From contig NZ_JAFEMB010000001.1 of assembly GCF_016892705.1 (NCBI RefSeq), positions 1,116,001-1,180,000 on the forward strand: 64,000 nucleotides of DNA. The letters run 5' to 3'. Made by a program: the position numbers and the translations under genes. The notes beneath the pieces were generated by a model, which saw only the letters and a list, made by a program, of their open reading frames with translations, ran no database searches and was not told the origin of the DNA. The stretch's first letter is position 1. Each line of letters starts with the position of its first letter. The DNA is from Microvirga pudoricolor. GTDB lineage: Bacteria; Pseudomonadota; Alphaproteobacteria; Rhizobiales; Beijerinckiaceae. This document shows, one piece after another, positions 38,532 through 48,558 of this stretch.

Positions 38532-39398
38532 ATGACCGCCCCCCGCTTCACCGCCGCCTGCATCCAGATGTGCTCCGGACGCGATCCCTTGAAGAACCGG
38601 GACGACGCGGTGGCGATGGTGCGGCAGGCGGCCGGCCAGGGCGCCGACTTCATCCAGACCCCGGAGATGACCTCCCTCGTGTGCCGCGACAGGGCCGAGC
38701 TGTTCGGGAAGGTCGGCCCCGAGGAGACGGATCCGACCCTCGCGGCCCTGCGCGAGGCCGCCCGCCAGGAAGGCGTGATGGTCCATATCGGGTCGATCGC
38801 CGTGAAGGTGGGCGACAAGGTGGCCAACCGGGCCTTCGTGATCGACCGGGACGGCGAGATCGTCGCGTCCTACGACAAGGTGCACCTCTTCGACGTGGAC
38901 CTGCCCAACGGCGAGAGCTGGCGCGAATCGGCCACCTATACGGGCGGCGACAAGGCCGTGCTGGCCCCGACCCCCTGGGGCCTGCTCGGCCTCACCATCT
39001 GCTACGACGTGCGGTTCGCGGCGCTCTACAAGGCGCTCGCGTCGGGCGGCGCGTCCTTCCTGTCGGCTCCGGCCTGCTTCACGAAACAGACCGGCGAGGC
39101 GCATTGGCACGTGCTGCACCGGGCGCGCGCCATCGAGACCGGGTCCTTCATGATCTCGGCCGCCCAGGCGGGCACCCACGAGGACGGGCGCGAGACCTTC
39201 GGGCATTCTGTCATCATCGATCCCTGGGGCCGGGTGCTGGCCGATGGCGGCACGGGCGTGGGAGTCGTGATGGCCGAGATCGACACCGGGCTGGTGGCCG
39301 ATTCCCGGGGCCGGATTCCCACGCTCAAGAACGCCCGCCCGTTCACGGTGGAGGTCGCCTCCGCACCTGAACCGGCCAAGCAATCCGCCACGGCCTGA
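38532..39398 (+). CDS. Carbon-nitrogen hydrolase (Nit2-like amidase)
   Basis: 288 residues. The nitrilase triad is visible: Glu in TPEMTSL, Lys in YDKVHLFDVD, and Cys in LTICYDVRF. Further conserved parts are G-R-V-L-A-D-G-G-x-G and the RARAIETGSF segment. Such proteins often act as omega-amidase or deaminated-glutathione amidase, which suits the neighbouring glutaredoxin gene. The ATG at 38532 has GGAG 6 nt upstream. A longer TTG start at 38502 overlaps grxC and is less likely. Confidence 0.93.
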   Translation: MTAPRFTAACIQMCSGRDPLKNRDDAVAMVRQAAGQGADFIQTPEMTSLVCRDRAELFGKVGPEETDPTLAALREAARQEGVMVHIGSIAVKVGDKVANRAFVIDRDGEIVASYDKVHLFDVDLPNGESWRESATYTGGDKAVLAPTPWGLLGLTICYDVRFAALYKALASGGASFLSAPACFTKQTGEAHWHVLHRARAIETGSFMISAAQAGTHEDGRETFGHSVIIDPWGRVLADGGTGVGVVMAEIDTGLVADSRGRIPTLKNARPFTVEVASAPEPAKQSATA

Positions 39399-39488
39399 CG
39401 GATTGTTGATCGGGACCCCACGAACCTGTAACCAGGGCGGAATGTCCGGCGCCTTGTGCCGAGCCCCCCACTCCCCATCTCGACACCC

Positions 39489-39929
39489 ATGATAAAGTAT
39501 GCCCTCGCCTGCGAGCAGGCCCATGCGTTCGAAAGCTGGTTTCCCTCGAGCGATGCGTATGAAGCGCAGCTCGCGCGCGGTCTCGTGACGTGCCCGGTCT
39601 GCCACTCGCCTCAGGTCGAGAAGCAGATCATGGCCCCCTCCATCGCCCGCATGGACAAGCCTCCCATGGCGGTCCCGGCCCAGCCCGTGGCGGCCATCTC
39701 CGACAAGGAGCGGGAGATCCGCTCCATGCTGCGCGCCATGCGCGACCATGTGGTGCAGAACGCCGAGAACGTGGGCCACGGCTTCGCCGAAGAGGCCCGC
39801 AAGATGCATTACGGCGAGGCCGAGCAGCGCTCCATCTACGGCGAGGCCGCGCCCGCCGAGGCCCGCGCCCTCGTCGAGGAGGGCATCGACGTTTTGCCGC
39901 TGCCCGTGATGCCGGACGACCGGAACTGA
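39489..39929 (+). CDS. DUF1178 family protein
   Basis: 146 residues. It begins MIKYALACEQAHAFESWFPS and has CPVCHSPQVEKQIMAPS: the two Cys of CxxC near the N-terminus and a partner region suggest a zinc ribbon. The C-terminal helix carries V-G-x-x-F-A-E-E-A-R-K-M-H-Y-G-E, which is characteristic of DUF1178. The function is unknown. It lies in the conserved run comF-grxC-nitrilase-DUF1178. It ends one base before the stop of the convergent DUF4424 gene. Confidence 0.9.
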   Translation: MIKYALACEQAHAFESWFPSSDAYEAQLARGLVTCPVCHSPQVEKQIMAPSIARMDKPPMAVPAQPVAAISDKEREIRSMLRAMRDHVVQNAENVGHGFAEEARKMHYGEAEQRSIYGEAAPAEARALVEEGIDVLPLPVMPDDRN

Positions 39930-40931
39930 TCAGCGCCGTCCCGTGTCCAGGATCAGCACGCGGATGTCGCGCGTGGGCGTGAAATCGGTCTTGCGCATCT
40001 CGAACCGGGTCGGAGAAACCTTTTTCACCCCTTCGCCGCAGAAGCTCACGAGGTTGTCGGGCGAGCCCTTGTCCACGGTGAGCGTGAACGACCGGATGGG
40101 CCCGGCCCAGTTGCCGCCCGTCACCAGGATGTAATCGATGAAGCGGGCCTGAGGCTCCGCGGGCTTGCGCCGCTCCCGCTCGGCCCAGCGTCGGGCGCCG
40201 CCAACGAAATCCGCATCGATGCAGACGCCCTCCTGGTCGAGGAACAGACCGGACGCGCTTTTGACCTTCGCCATGGAACCGAGATCGAGGACGGCCCCGC
40301 CGACGCTGGGCCTGTAGCGGTGCTCGACGAGCACGTCCGCACCCGCCGGGAAGGTCTGAGGCCAGTGGTAGGCCCCGGACAGGACCCAGGTGGGGATCAC
40401 CTCGTCATCGGCGGCGGATTCGGGATCCCCCTCCAGCACGTCGACGATGCCCTGCTCCTCCAGACGCCTGCGCTGTTCCGCATCGAGCCGCTTCAGCCTG
40501 TCCAGCACGGGTTCCGCAAAGGGCTCGGCCGGCAGGCCCAATCCGGCGAGGGTCTGGGTCACGTCGATGCCGTTCGCGAGGGCCCGCTTGTCCAACCGGG
40601 CCGCCACCGGCCTTCCGTCGACCGTGACGGAGAAGCGCATGAGATCGTCCGGCGGACCGTCGGGATAGGCGACGGGCGAGAAGGGATTCGCCTTGATGTC
40701 CGGCATCGGAAACGCCACCGTCCCGCTCACGTCCTTGTCGGTCAGGTTGCGGAAGCGGTACCTGACCCGCACCTCGTCGATCGATAGAAACAGGTCCTCG
40801 GACAGCATTGCCACCGCGTCGGTGCGGCTGAAGGTCAGGCCGCCGGCGGCGAAATTCGCCATCGTGTCGTTGGCCAGGGCCGGGCCTGCGAGGAGAAGGA
40901 GTGCGGCCGTGAGGACACCAAGGCGCGGCAT
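39930..40931 (-). CDS. DUF4424 secreted protein
   Basis: 333 residues. A signal peptide (VLTAALLLLAGPALAND) is followed by the DUF4424 pattern: NFAAGGLTF, E-D-L-F-L-S-x-D-E-V-R-V-R-Y-R-F-R-N, and G-T-V-A-F-P-M-P-D. A late part has Y-I-L-V-T-G-G-N-W-A-G-P-I-R-S-F and L-V-S-F-C-G-E-G-V-K-K-V. It is probably periplasmic and beta-rich, of unknown function. The ATG at 40931 is set by the signal peptide. It is divergent from a metallophosphatase gene. Confidence 0.85.
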   Translation of the reverse strand: MPRLGVLTAALLLLAGPALANDTMANFAAGGLTFSRTDAVAMLSEDLFLSIDEVRVRYRFRNLTDKDVSGTVAFPMPDIKANPFSPVAYPDGPPDDLMRFSVTVDGRPVAARLDKRALANGIDVTQTLAGLGLPAEPFAEPVLDRLKRLDAEQRRRLEEQGIVDVLEGDPESAADDEVIPTWVLSGAYHWPQTFPAGADVLVEHRYRPSVGGAVLDLGSMAKVKSASGLFLDQEGVCIDADFVGGARRWAERERRKPAEPQARFIDYILVTGGNWAGPIRSFTLTVDKGSPDNLVSFCGEGVKKVSPTRFEMRKTDFTPTRDIRVLILDTGRR

Positions 40932-41073
40932 GACGATCGTCCCAAAGTTCGGCGGCTGCGGGGCATGATCGGGGTTAGACCGTTTCCGGCGGCTTTTCCA
41001 GATCCGTCTGCCGAAGCGCTCCTCTCGGTCGCGATCCCAGGCTGGTCCCGGAGGAGATGCGGCCCCATTTGGG

Positions 41074-41640
41074 ATGCTACCTTCTCGAGACAAGCCATTG
41101 ACCGTCTACTTCACCAGCGACACCCATTTCGGCGATCCGCGCGTCCTGCGCATCGACAAGCGACCGTTCAAATCCATTGCGGAGCATGACGAGGCGCTCA
41201 TCGCGCGTTGGAACGAGACCGTGTCGCCCGATGACGAGGTTTGGCATCTGGGAGATTTCGCCCTCCACGTGGATGCGGGGCGCATCGACAGCCTTCTCGC
41301 CGTGCTCCATGGCCGCAAGCACCTGATCACGGGCAACAACGACGGAGCCGACACGCTCGCTGCAGGGGGATGGCAGAGCGTTCAGGCCTATGCGGAGATC
41401 CACCTGGACGGGAAGGCGCTCGTGCTCTGCCATTATGCCTTCCGGACCTGGAAGAACATGGGCCGGGGCTGGCTCGACCTCCATGGCCATTCCCACGGCC
41501 TGCTCAAGCGCCAGACGCGCCAATACGACGTGGGCGTGGACGTGTGGGATTTCCGGCCCGTCACCCTGGAGACGATCCTCGGCACCCGCCCGTCCGCGCG
41601 CCGGCCGGCGTTTCAGAGGCGGGACGCCAGCAGCATGTAG
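41074..41640 (+). CDS. Metallophosphatase (calcineurin-like)
   Basis: 188 residues. Motifs are TSDTHFGDPR, VWHLGDFAL, ITGNNDG, CHYAFRTW and LHGHSHG, a complete set of dimetal phosphoesterase motifs in the short form typical of phage-like or YmdB-type hydrolases. The start is the ATG at 41074. A TTG at 41098 would lose eight residues. The substrate is unknown. Its 3' end overlaps the convergent ubiG by 28 bp. Confidence 0.88.
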   Translation: MLPSRDKPLTVYFTSDTHFGDPRVLRIDKRPFKSIAEHDEALIARWNETVSPDDEVWHLGDFALHVDAGRIDSLLAVLHGRKHLITGNNDGADTLAAGGWQSVQAYAEIHLDGKALVLCHYAFRTWKNMGRGWLDLHGHSHGLLKRQTRQYDVGVDVWDFRPVTLETILGTRPSARRPAFQRRDASSM

Positions 41641-42356
41641 TTGACGGCCGTGTCCCGCGACAGGGACCAGGAGCCGCTCAGGGGGCTGTACACCACCCCT
41701 TGCAGGTCCGTCACGCCGAAGCCCGCCCCCCGGATCGCCCCCGTCAGTTCGTCGGGCGTGACGAACTTGTCCCATTGGTGGGTGCCCTTCGGCAGCCAGC
41801 CCAGCACGTACTCGGCCCCCACGATGGCGGTCGCGAAGGAGCGCAGGGTCCGGTTGAGGGTGGCCATCACGAGCACGCCGCCGGGCTTCACGGCCGCCGC
41901 GCAGGCCCCCACGAAAGCCTCCACGTCCGCCACGTGCTCCACCACCTCCATGGCCAGCACGATGTCGAAGGTCTCCGCCCGCTCCACCACGGCCTCGACG
42001 GTCTCGTTGCGGTAATCCACGGGAACGCCCGCGCGCTCCGCATGGAGCTTCGCCACCGCGATGTTGGTGGGGGCCGGATCGAGCCCCGTGACCCGGGCGC
42101 CGAGGCGTCCCAGGGGCTCGGACAGGACGCCGCCGCCGCAGCCCACGTCGAGGATCGTCAGGCCTTCCAGGGAGCGGGTCGAACGCGGGTCGCGGCCGAA
42201 GCGGCGGCAGGCCTCGTCCCGGATATACGCGAGGCGGACGGGGTTGAACCTGTGCAACACCTTCATGGGCCCGCGGGGGTCCCACCAGGTTTCGGCGATC
42301 CGCTCGAAGCGGGCGACCTCGTCCGGGTCGACGGTCGATGACGGGCCGGCACTCAT
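41613..42356 (-). CDS. ubiG: Bifunctional ubiquinone O-methyltransferase UbiG
   Basis: 247 residues. It does two O-methylations in ubiquinone synthesis. Motifs are FERIAETWWDPRGPMKVLHRFNP-like (conserved N-terminus), ILDVGCGGGVLSEPL (SAM loop), VTGLDPAP, FDIVLAMEVVEHV, and GTHQWDKFVTPDEL. AGAGGAG precedes the ATG at 42356. An upstream start gives an unlikely N-terminus. It is divergent from lysC, as in most Rhizobiales. Confidence 0.96.
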   Translation of the reverse strand: MSAGPSSTVDPDEVARFERIAETWWDPRGPMKVLHRFNPVRLAYIRDEACRRFGRDPRSTRSLEGLTILDVGCGGGVLSEPLGRLGARVTGLDPAPTNIAVAKLHAERAGVPVDYRNETVEAVVERAETFDIVLAMEVVEHVADVEAFVGACAAAVKPGGVLVMATLNRTLRSFATAIVGAEYVLGWLPKGTHQWDKFVTPDELTGAIRGAGFGVTDLQGVVYSPLSGSWSLSRDTAVNYMLLASRL

Positions 42357-42526
42357 GGCGAACTCCTCTTTAGGCCTTCTCCAAAGAAGGCGCGGGACCG
42401 TGTTCAAGCGTTGACAGCCTGAGGCCTCGCCGTCATGTATACGCGCCTTTTCGCGCCGCCAAGGGCGGCCCGAGGGGGCAGATCCCGTCCACGGTTCCTC
42501 TCCAGGTTTTTAACGGCTCCCCTCCC

Positions 42527-43765
42527 ATGCCTCGTCTCGTCATGAAGTTCGGCGGTACCTCCGTCGCCACGGTTGAGCGCATCCGCAACGTGGCGCGGCA
42601 CGTCAAACGCGAGGTCGAGGCCGGCTACGACGTGGCCGTGGTGGTCTCGGCCATGTCGGGTAAGACCAACGAGCTGGTGGGCTGGGTCAAGGAGGCGTCC
42701 AGCCTCTACGATTCCAAGGAATACGACGTGGTGGTCGCCTCCGGCGAGCAGGTCACGTCCGGCCTGCTCGCGCTCGCGCTCCAGGAAATGGGCGTGAAGG
42801 CCCGGTCCTGGCAGGGCTGGCAGATCCCCATCATGACCTCGGAGGCCCATGGTTCGGCCCGAATCGCCGCCATCGACGGTACGGGCATCGTCGGGGGCTT
42901 CACCAAGGATCGGGAAGTGGCCGTGGTGTCGGGTTTCCAGGGCGTCCACCAGCCCACGGGACGCATCACGACGCTCGGCCGGGGCGGCTCCGACACCAGC
43001 GCGGTGGCGCTCGCCGCCGCCATCCAGGCCGAGCGCTGCGACATCTACACCGACGTGGACGGGGTCTACACCACCGACCCGCGCATCGTGCCCAAGGCCC
43101 GCCGCCTGGACAAGGTCTCCTACGAGGAAATGCTGGAGATGGCGTCGCTCGGCGCCAAGGTGCTCCAGGTGCGCTCCGTCGAGCTCGCCATGATGCACCG
43201 GGTGCCCACCTACGTGCGCTCCAGCTTCGACGATCCCGCCGACCCGAAGCTCGGCACCCTCATCTGCGACGAGGAAGACATCATGGAACAGCAGGTAGTC
43301 ACGGGCATCGCCTATTCCCGCGACGAAGCCCAGATCACGTTGCGGAATGTCTCGGACAAGCCCGGCATCGCGGCCTCGATCTTCGTGCCCCTGGCGGACG
43401 CCAACATCAACGTGGACATGATCATCCAGGTGGTGTCCGACGACACCACCACCACGGACATCACCTTCACGGTCCCGTCGGCCGAGTACGAGCGCGCCTG
43501 CGCGGTGCTCAACGAGCACAAGGCCGAGATCGAGTTCCGCGACCTCCAAGGCGCCACGGACGTGGTCAAAGTCTCGGCCATCGGGGTGGGGATGCGCAGC
43601 CATGCGGGCGTGGCCGCCAAGGCCTTCAAGGCCTTGGCCGAGAAGGGCATCAACATCCGGGCGATCACCACCTCGGAGATCAAGTTCTCGGTTCTGATCG
43701 ACTCGGCCTACACGGAGCTTGCGGTGCGCACGCTCCACTCGCTATACGGCCTGGACCAGGCCTGA
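42527..43765 (+). CDS. lysC: Aspartate kinase
   Basis: 412 residues. It phosphorylates aspartate at the entry to the lysine, threonine and methionine pathways. The N-terminal kinase has VMKFGGTSVA, VVVSAMSGKTNELV, TLGRGGSDTSAVALAA and DVDGVYTTDPR. Two C-terminal ACT domains (about 265-410, with V-S-D-K-P-G-I-A-A and V-G-M-R-S-H-A-G-V-A) mediate feedback control by amino acids. The length is that of the short monofunctional class. ptsP follows on the same strand after 128 bp. Confidence 0.97.
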   Translation: MPRLVMKFGGTSVATVERIRNVARHVKREVEAGYDVAVVVSAMSGKTNELVGWVKEASSLYDSKEYDVVVASGEQVTSGLLALALQEMGVKARSWQGWQIPIMTSEAHGSARIAAIDGTGIVGGFTKDREVAVVSGFQGVHQPTGRITTLGRGGSDTSAVALAAAIQAERCDIYTDVDGVYTTDPRIVPKARRLDKVSYEEMLEMASLGAKVLQVRSVELAMMHRVPTYVRSSFDDPADPKLGTLICDEEDIMEQQVVTGIAYSRDEAQITLRNVSDKPGIAASIFVPLADANINVDMIIQVVSDDTTTTDITFTVPSAEYERACAVLNEHKAEIEFRDLQGATDVVKVSAIGVGMRSHAGVAAKAFKALAEKGINIRAITTSEIKFSVLIDSAYTELAVRTLHSLYGLDQA

Positions 43766-43893
43766 TACGCCTCGCCCAGTTGTCCAAGCCATAACGGTTT
43801 GGCGCGATTGACGAGGGGCCGACCGGGCTGCGACACTCGAATGAAGGCCGGCGGGCTCAACCGCCGGTTACCAAGAACGGGATCCGTGAGTTC

Positions 43894-46161
43894 ATGCCGA
43901 GCGCTCCCGGCGGTCCGCGTCTTCTGCTGCGCCGCCTCCGCGAGATCATGGCGGAGCCGGTCGGCGCCCAGGATCGCCTCGACAAAATCGTCGTTCTGAT
44001 CGCGGCCAACATGGTGGCGGAGGTCTGCTCCGTCTACGTGCTGCGTGGCGATGGCGTGCTCGAGCTCTTCGCCACCGAGGGCCTCAACCGCGAGGCCGTC
44101 CACCAGACCACCATGCGGTCCGGCGAGGGTCTTGTCGGCCTCATCGCGTCCACGGCCGAGCCCCTGTCGCTCTCGGACGCCCAGAGCCACCCGTCCTTCT
44201 CGTACAAGCCGGAGACCGGCGAGGAGATCTACCACGCCTTCCTGGGCGTGCCGCTGCTGCGCGCCGGCAATACCCTGGGCGTCGTCGTGGTCCAGAACCG
44301 GACCTACCGGGTCTATACCGACGAGGAGATGGAAGCTCTCCAGGTCACCGCCATGGTGCTGGCCGAGATGGTCGCTACCGGCGAGCTCCAGGCGCTCGCG
44401 CCTCTCGAGACCGGATCGGCCCTGCGCCGCCCGCTCCATCAGCGCGGCGTGTCGCTGGCGGACGGCGTCGGCCTGGGCCACGTGGTGCTGCATGAGCCCC
44501 GGGTCGTGGTGAAGAACCTCATCGCCGAGAACATCGAGGCGGAGCTGAAGCGCCTCGACGAATCCATCGGTGACGTACGGGCCTGGATCGACGACCTGCT
44601 CGACCACGGCGACGTGGCCCATCACGGGGAGCACCGGGAGGTCCTGGAGACCTTCCGCATGTTCGCCCACGACCAGGGCTGGCTGAGACGCATGCGCGAG
44701 GCCGTGATCTCAGGCCTCACGGCGGAGGCCGCCGTGGAGCGCGTCCAGTCCGACAACCGGGCGCGCATGATGCGCCAGACCGACCCGTATCTTCGCGAAC
44801 GCCTGCACGACCTCGACGATCTCGCCAACCGCCTGCTCAACCGTCTCGTGGGCCGGGATATGGCGGCCGAGCGCGGCTCCCTGCCGGACAACGCCATCAT
44901 CGTGGCCCGGTCCATGGGTCCGGCCGCCCTCCTGGACTACGACCGCTCGCGCCTGCGCGGCCTCGTGCTGGAGGAGGGCGGGCCGACGAGCCACATCGCC
45001 ATCGTGGCGCGGGCGCTCGGGATCCCGGCCGTGGGCGAGGTCGCCAACGCCACGGCGCTCACCGAGACCGGGGACGCCATCATCGTGGATGGCGCCACCG
45101 GCGACGTGCAGATCCGCCCGACCCCGGAGGTCGAGGCGTCCTATGCCGAGAAGGCGCGCCTGCGCGCCCGGCGCCAGGAGCAGTACCGCAAGCTCCGGGA
45201 CGTGCCCTCCGTCACCAAGGACGGCCGGGCGGTCACGCTTCAGCTCAATGCGGGCCTCCTGGTCGACCTGCCCCATCTCGAGGAGACCGGGGCAGAGGGG
45301 ATCGGGCTTTTCCGCACCGAATTGCAGTTCATGATCGCCGAGCGGATGCCCACCGCAGGCGAGCAGCAGAATCTTTATGCGTCCGTCTTCGCGGAAACCG
45401 GCGACCAGCCGGTCACCTTCAGGACCCTGGACATCGGCGGCGACAAGATCCTGCCCTACATGCAGTCCATCGAGGAGGAGAACCCGGCGCTCGGCTGGCG
45501 GGCGATCCGCATCGGCCTCGACCGGCCGGGCTTGCTTCGCATGCAGCTGCGCGCGCTTCTGAAGGCAGCGGCGGGGCGCCCCCTCAAGATCATGTTCCCC
45601 ATGGTGGCGACCTGCGACGAGTTCATCCGCGCCAAGGAGATCGTGGAACGCGAGAAAGCCCATCTCGACCGCCACGGCCACCCCCTGCCCTCGGACCTGA
45701 AGCTCGGGGCCATGCTGGAGGTGCCCTCGCTCCTGTTCCAGATCGAGGAGATCTGCGCCGCCGCCGACTTCATCTCGGTGGGGTCCAACGACCTGATGCA
45801 GTTCCTCTTCGCCATCGACCGGGAGAACCGGCGGGTGGCCGACCGTTTCGACCCCTTGAGCGCTCCCATGCTGCGGGCCCTGAAGATGGTGGTCGACGCC
45901 GCCGACGGGGCCTGCTGCCAGGCGACGGTCTGCGGCGAGATCGGGGGCCGGCCCCTCGAGGCCATGGCCCTGATCGGCCTCGGATTCCGCTCGCTTTCCA
46001 TGTCGCCGGCCTCCATCGGTCCCGTGAAGGCGATGCTGCTGAAGACGGACGCCGCCGCCGTCGGCGCCCTCATCCGCGAGGAGCTGCAACAGGCGGGGGG
46101 CGGCGATTCGCTGCGTCCGAAGCTGGCACGCTTCGCGAAAACCCATGGTATTCCCGTCTGA
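43894..46161 (+). CDS. ptsP: Nitrogen PTS enzyme I (EI-Ntr)
   Basis: 755 residues. It autophosphorylates from phosphoenolpyruvate and passes phosphate to NPr, starting the nitrogen-related phosphotransfer chain. The N-terminal GAF domain (about 15-165) has [12 protein letters not shown] and V-R-Y-L-R-G-like sensing elements. The phosphohistidine motif is [20 protein letters not shown] with His367. The PEP-binding domain has [28 protein letters not shown] and [12 protein letters not shown]. The next gene, prfA, starts at its stop codon, so the two are coupled. Confidence 0.96.
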   Translation: MPSAPGGPRLLLRRLREIMAEPVGAQDRLDKIVVLIAANMVAEVCSVYVLRGDGVLELFATEGLNREAVHQTTMRSGEGLVGLIASTAEPLSLSDAQSHPSFSYKPETGEEIYHAFLGVPLLRAGNTLGVVVVQNRTYRVYTDEEMEALQVTAMVLAEMVATGELQALAPLETGSALRRPLHQRGVSLADGVGLGHVVLHEPRVVVKNLIAENIEAELKRLDESIGDVRAWIDDLLDHGDVAHHGEHREVLETFRMFAHDQGWLRRMREAVISGLTAEAAVERVQSDNRARMMRQTDPYLRERLHDLDDLANRLLNRLVGRDMAAERGSLPDNAIIVARSMGPAALLDYDRSRLRGLVLEEGGPTSHIAIVARALGIPAVGEVANATALTETGDAIIVDGATGDVQIRPTPEVEASYAEKARLRARRQEQYRKLRDVPSVTKDGRAVTLQLNAGLLVDLPHLEETGAEGIGLFRTELQFMIAERMPTAGEQQNLYASVFAETGDQPVTFRTLDIGGDKILPYMQSIEEENPALGWRAIRIGLDRPGLLRMQLRALLKAAAGRPLKIMFPMVATCDEFIRAKEIVEREKAHLDRHGHPLPSDLKLGAMLEVPSLLFQIEEICAAADFISVGSNDLMQFLFAIDRENRRVADRFDPLSAPMLRALKMVVDAADGACCQATVCGEIGGRPLEAMALIGLGFRSLSMSPASIGPVKAMLLKTDAAAVGALIREELQQAGGGDSLRPKLARFAKTHGIPV

Positions 46162-47240
46162 TGTCCATCGCTCCGCCCGCCGACCGCCTGAACGCCATCC
46201 TGGCCCGCCATGACATCGTGACGGCCACCCTGAACGCCGCACCCGACGGGGACACCATCGTGGCCCTGTCGCGGGAGCTCTCCGAGCTCGACGGGGTCGT
46301 GGACGCCATCCGGGCCTACAGGGCCATGGAGGAGAACCTCCAGGGGCTGCAGGCCATGCTGGAGGATTCCGACCCGGAGATGCGGGCGCTCGCCCACGAG
46401 GAGGTGCCCGGGGCCCGCGAGGACCTCGACCGGGCCGCCCAGGCCCTGCGGCTGATGCTCCTGCCCAAGGACGAGGCGGACGAGAAGAGCGCCATCCTGG
46501 AAATCCGCGCGGGCACCGGAGGCGACGAGGCCGCGCTTTTCGCGGGCGACCTGCTGCGCATGTATACCCGCTACGCCGACCTGAAAGGCTGGAAGGTGGA
46601 AGTCGTGTCCGAGAGCGAGGGCACGGCGGGCGGCTACAAGGAAGTGGTGGCCGAGGTGAAGGGTCGCGGCGTGTTCGCGCGCCTGAAATTCGAGAGCGGT
46701 GTTCACCGGGTCCAACGGGTGCCCGACACGGAAACGCAAGGCCGCATCCATACCTCGGCGGCCACCGTGGCGGTCCTGCCTGAGGCCGAGGACGTGGACA
46801 TCGCCATCAACGATGCCGACCTGAAGATCGACACCATGCGGGCGCAGGGCGCAGGCGGCCAGCACGTGAACAAGACCGAATCGGCCATCCGCATCACCCA
46901 TCTTCCCACCGGCACGGTGGTGTTCGTCCAGGACGAGCGCTCCCAGCACAAGAACCGGGCCCGGGCCCTGTCGCTTCTACGGGCTCGCCTCTACGACGCC
47001 GAGCGCACCGCCAAGGACGCGGCGCGCGCCGCAGACCGCAAGTCCCAGGTGGGCTCCGGCGACCGCTCCGAGCGCATCCGCACCTACAATTTCCCGCAAG
47101 GGCGCGTCACCGACCACCGCATCAACCTCACCCTCTACAAACTGGAGGAGGTGATCGCCGGCAACGCCCTGGACGAATTGATCGACGCCCTGATCACGGA
47201 CCACCAGGCCTCCCTCCTGGCGGACCAGGAAGCGGCGTAG
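46161..47240 (+). CDS. prfA: Peptide chain release factor 1
   Basis: 359 residues. It ends translation at UAA and UAG. The catalytic GGQ is at residues 232-234 ([17 protein letters not shown]). The stop-codon recognition tripeptide is P-D-T (in [10 protein letters not shown]), a P-x-T form of the PAT/PVT motif. The C-terminal [18 protein letters not shown] is typical. It begins at the ptsP stop (TGATG overlap) and is followed 13 bp later by prmC, which methylates its GGQ glutamine. Confidence 0.98.
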   Translation: MSIAPPADRLNAILARHDIVTATLNAAPDGDTIVALSRELSELDGVVDAIRAYRAMEENLQGLQAMLEDSDPEMRALAHEEVPGAREDLDRAAQALRLMLLPKDEADEKSAILEIRAGTGGDEAALFAGDLLRMYTRYADLKGWKVEVVSESEGTAGGYKEVVAEVKGRGVFARLKFESGVHRVQRVPDTETQGRIHTSAATVAVLPEAEDVDIAINDADLKIDTMRAQGAGGQHVNKTESAIRITHLPTGTVVFVQDERSQHKNRARALSLLRARLYDAERTAKDAARAADRKSQVGSGDRSERIRTYNFPQGRVTDHRINLTLYKLEEVIAGNALDELIDALITDHQASLLADQEAA

Positions 47241-47253
47241 GGGGCTTCGGTCC

Positions 47254-48198
47254 ATGAGTTCCGAAGCTGATACAAATTCTGCCGACCGCTCACCCAGTCG
47301 CCCTACCCCCACCCCGGTCGCTGCGCGACTCGACTCTCCGCTCAAGGGGGAGGGCACACGGGCCGGTCATCTTCTGGATACCCGTCGGATCCTGTCTGAG
47401 GCCGGGATCGAAACCGCCGCGCTCGATGCGCGGCTGCTGCTGCTCCATGCGCTCGGAATCGGCGCGACCGAACTGGTCATGCGGCCCGACGAGCCGGTGA
47501 CCCCGGCGCAGGGATCCGCCCTCGCGGCCCTGACGGCCCGGCGGCTCACCCATGAGCCAATGGCCCGGATCCTGGGGGAGCGGGAGTTCTGGGGCCTGCC
47601 CTTCCGGCTGTCGCCCGAGACCCTCGTGCCGCGCCCGGATACCGAAACCGTCGTGGCGACGGCCCTCGAGCTCTTCCCCGAATGGGACCGCCCCCTCCGG
47701 ATCGTCGATCTCGGCACGGGCTCCGGGTGCATTCTGGTCTCGTTGCTCCACGAGAGGCCGAGGTCTCATGGCGTGGGCGTCGACCTGTCCCCCGGCGCCC
47801 TGAGAACCGCCCGGCGCAATGCGGTGCTCAACGGGGTCGGGGACCAGGCCCGCTTCCTGGCGTCGAACTGGGCCGATGCGGTGTCGGGCACCTTCGACCT
47901 GGTGGTCTCGAACCCGCCCTACATCGCCTCCGCCGTGGTCGAGACCCTGGACGCCGAGGTGCGGCACCACGACCCCCGCCTGGCGCTCGACGGAGGCCCG
48001 GACGGCCTGGAGCCGTACAGGATCCTGTTTCGGGAGGCGCCCCGCCTCCTCAAGGCCGGTGGCGCCATGGTGCTGGAGATCGGCTACGATCAGGCGGAGG
48101 CCATATCCCGCCTCGCCGGGGCGGCAGGCCTTGAAATCGTCGCCCTGCGGCACGATCTAGGGGGAAATCCCCGGTGCGTCGCCGTGAAAGCGACATGA
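47254..48198 (+). CDS. prmC: Release factor glutamine methyltransferase PrmC
   Basis: 314 residues. It methylates the GGQ glutamine of RF1 and RF2. The SAM loop is IVDLGTGSGCILVSLL, and the catalytic NPPY is at residues 220-223 (VVSNPPYIAS). The C-terminal G-A-M-V-L-E-I-G-Y-D-Q-A-E follows. Homology to other PrmC seems to begin only at about residue 38 (HLLDTRRILSEAGIE). The preceding stretch, residues 18-34, is encoded by a dispersed repeat (47305-47354) and adds an unusual Pro/Ala-rich N-terminal extension. It lies directly behind prfA. Confidence 0.94.
   Translation: MSSEADTNSADRSPSRPTPTPVAARLDSPLKGEGTRAGHLLDTRRILSEAGIETAALDARLLLLHALGIGATELVMRPDEPVTPAQGSALAALTARRLTHEPMARILGEREFWGLPFRLSPETLVPRPDTETVVATALELFPEWDRPLRIVDLGTGSGCILVSLLHERPRSHGVGVDLSPGALRTARRNAVLNGVGDQARFLASNWADAVSGTFDLVVSNPPYIASAVVETLDAEVRHHDPRLALDGGPDGLEPYRILFREAPRLLKAGGAMVLEIGYDQAEAISRLAGAAGLEIVALRHDLGGNPRCVAVKAT
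47305..47354 (+). repeat. Dispersed repeat fragment inside the prmC coding sequence
   Basis: This 50-bp stretch matches, in reverse complement, the intergenic element at 53960-54009. Shared words are CCCCCACCCCGGTCGCTG and GCGACTCGACTCTCC, with a one-base length difference between them. It keeps the prmC frame and codes for Pro/Ala-rich residues 18-34, outside the catalytic domain. Confidence 0.8.
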
Positions 48199-48558
48199 TC
48201 TCATGGGAACAGGCTTCATCCCCGTGAAGCTGGCAGAGATGCTGAAATATCGCTTGTTGGACCGGACGGAAACCGCTAGATTCGGCTTCAGAGATCGTCT
48301 TCGGTCAAACAAATCGGCAAAGCCCAGTTGAGGAGCAAGCCGCGGAAGACCAAACGATATCCATCGCGCAGGCAGGGGCACTGAACAGCCGGGCGCGATC
48401 ACCAGAATCCGAAACTGAAGAACGGCCAAGCTCTCTCTAGACATGGCCGAGCGACAGACGGTTAGCCACGCGAACGGTGGGTGATAACACCCGTTCGGCG
48501 AACGAGATTGGCTTTGAATCGCGTGGGCACGAAGAACCAGCGAGGGTCGTAGACCAGA
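48199..48558. other. 360-bp intergenic region, prmC / DUF4167
   Basis: No gene is seen. A hairpin at 48471-48497 (CGAACGG / CCGTTCG, with an inner GTG-ATAA-CAC and a TGG bulge) lies about 60 bp before the DUF4167 start. It may be a leader structure or the end of the prmC transcript. The promoter for DUF4167 should lie here but I cannot place it. Confidence 0.5.
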
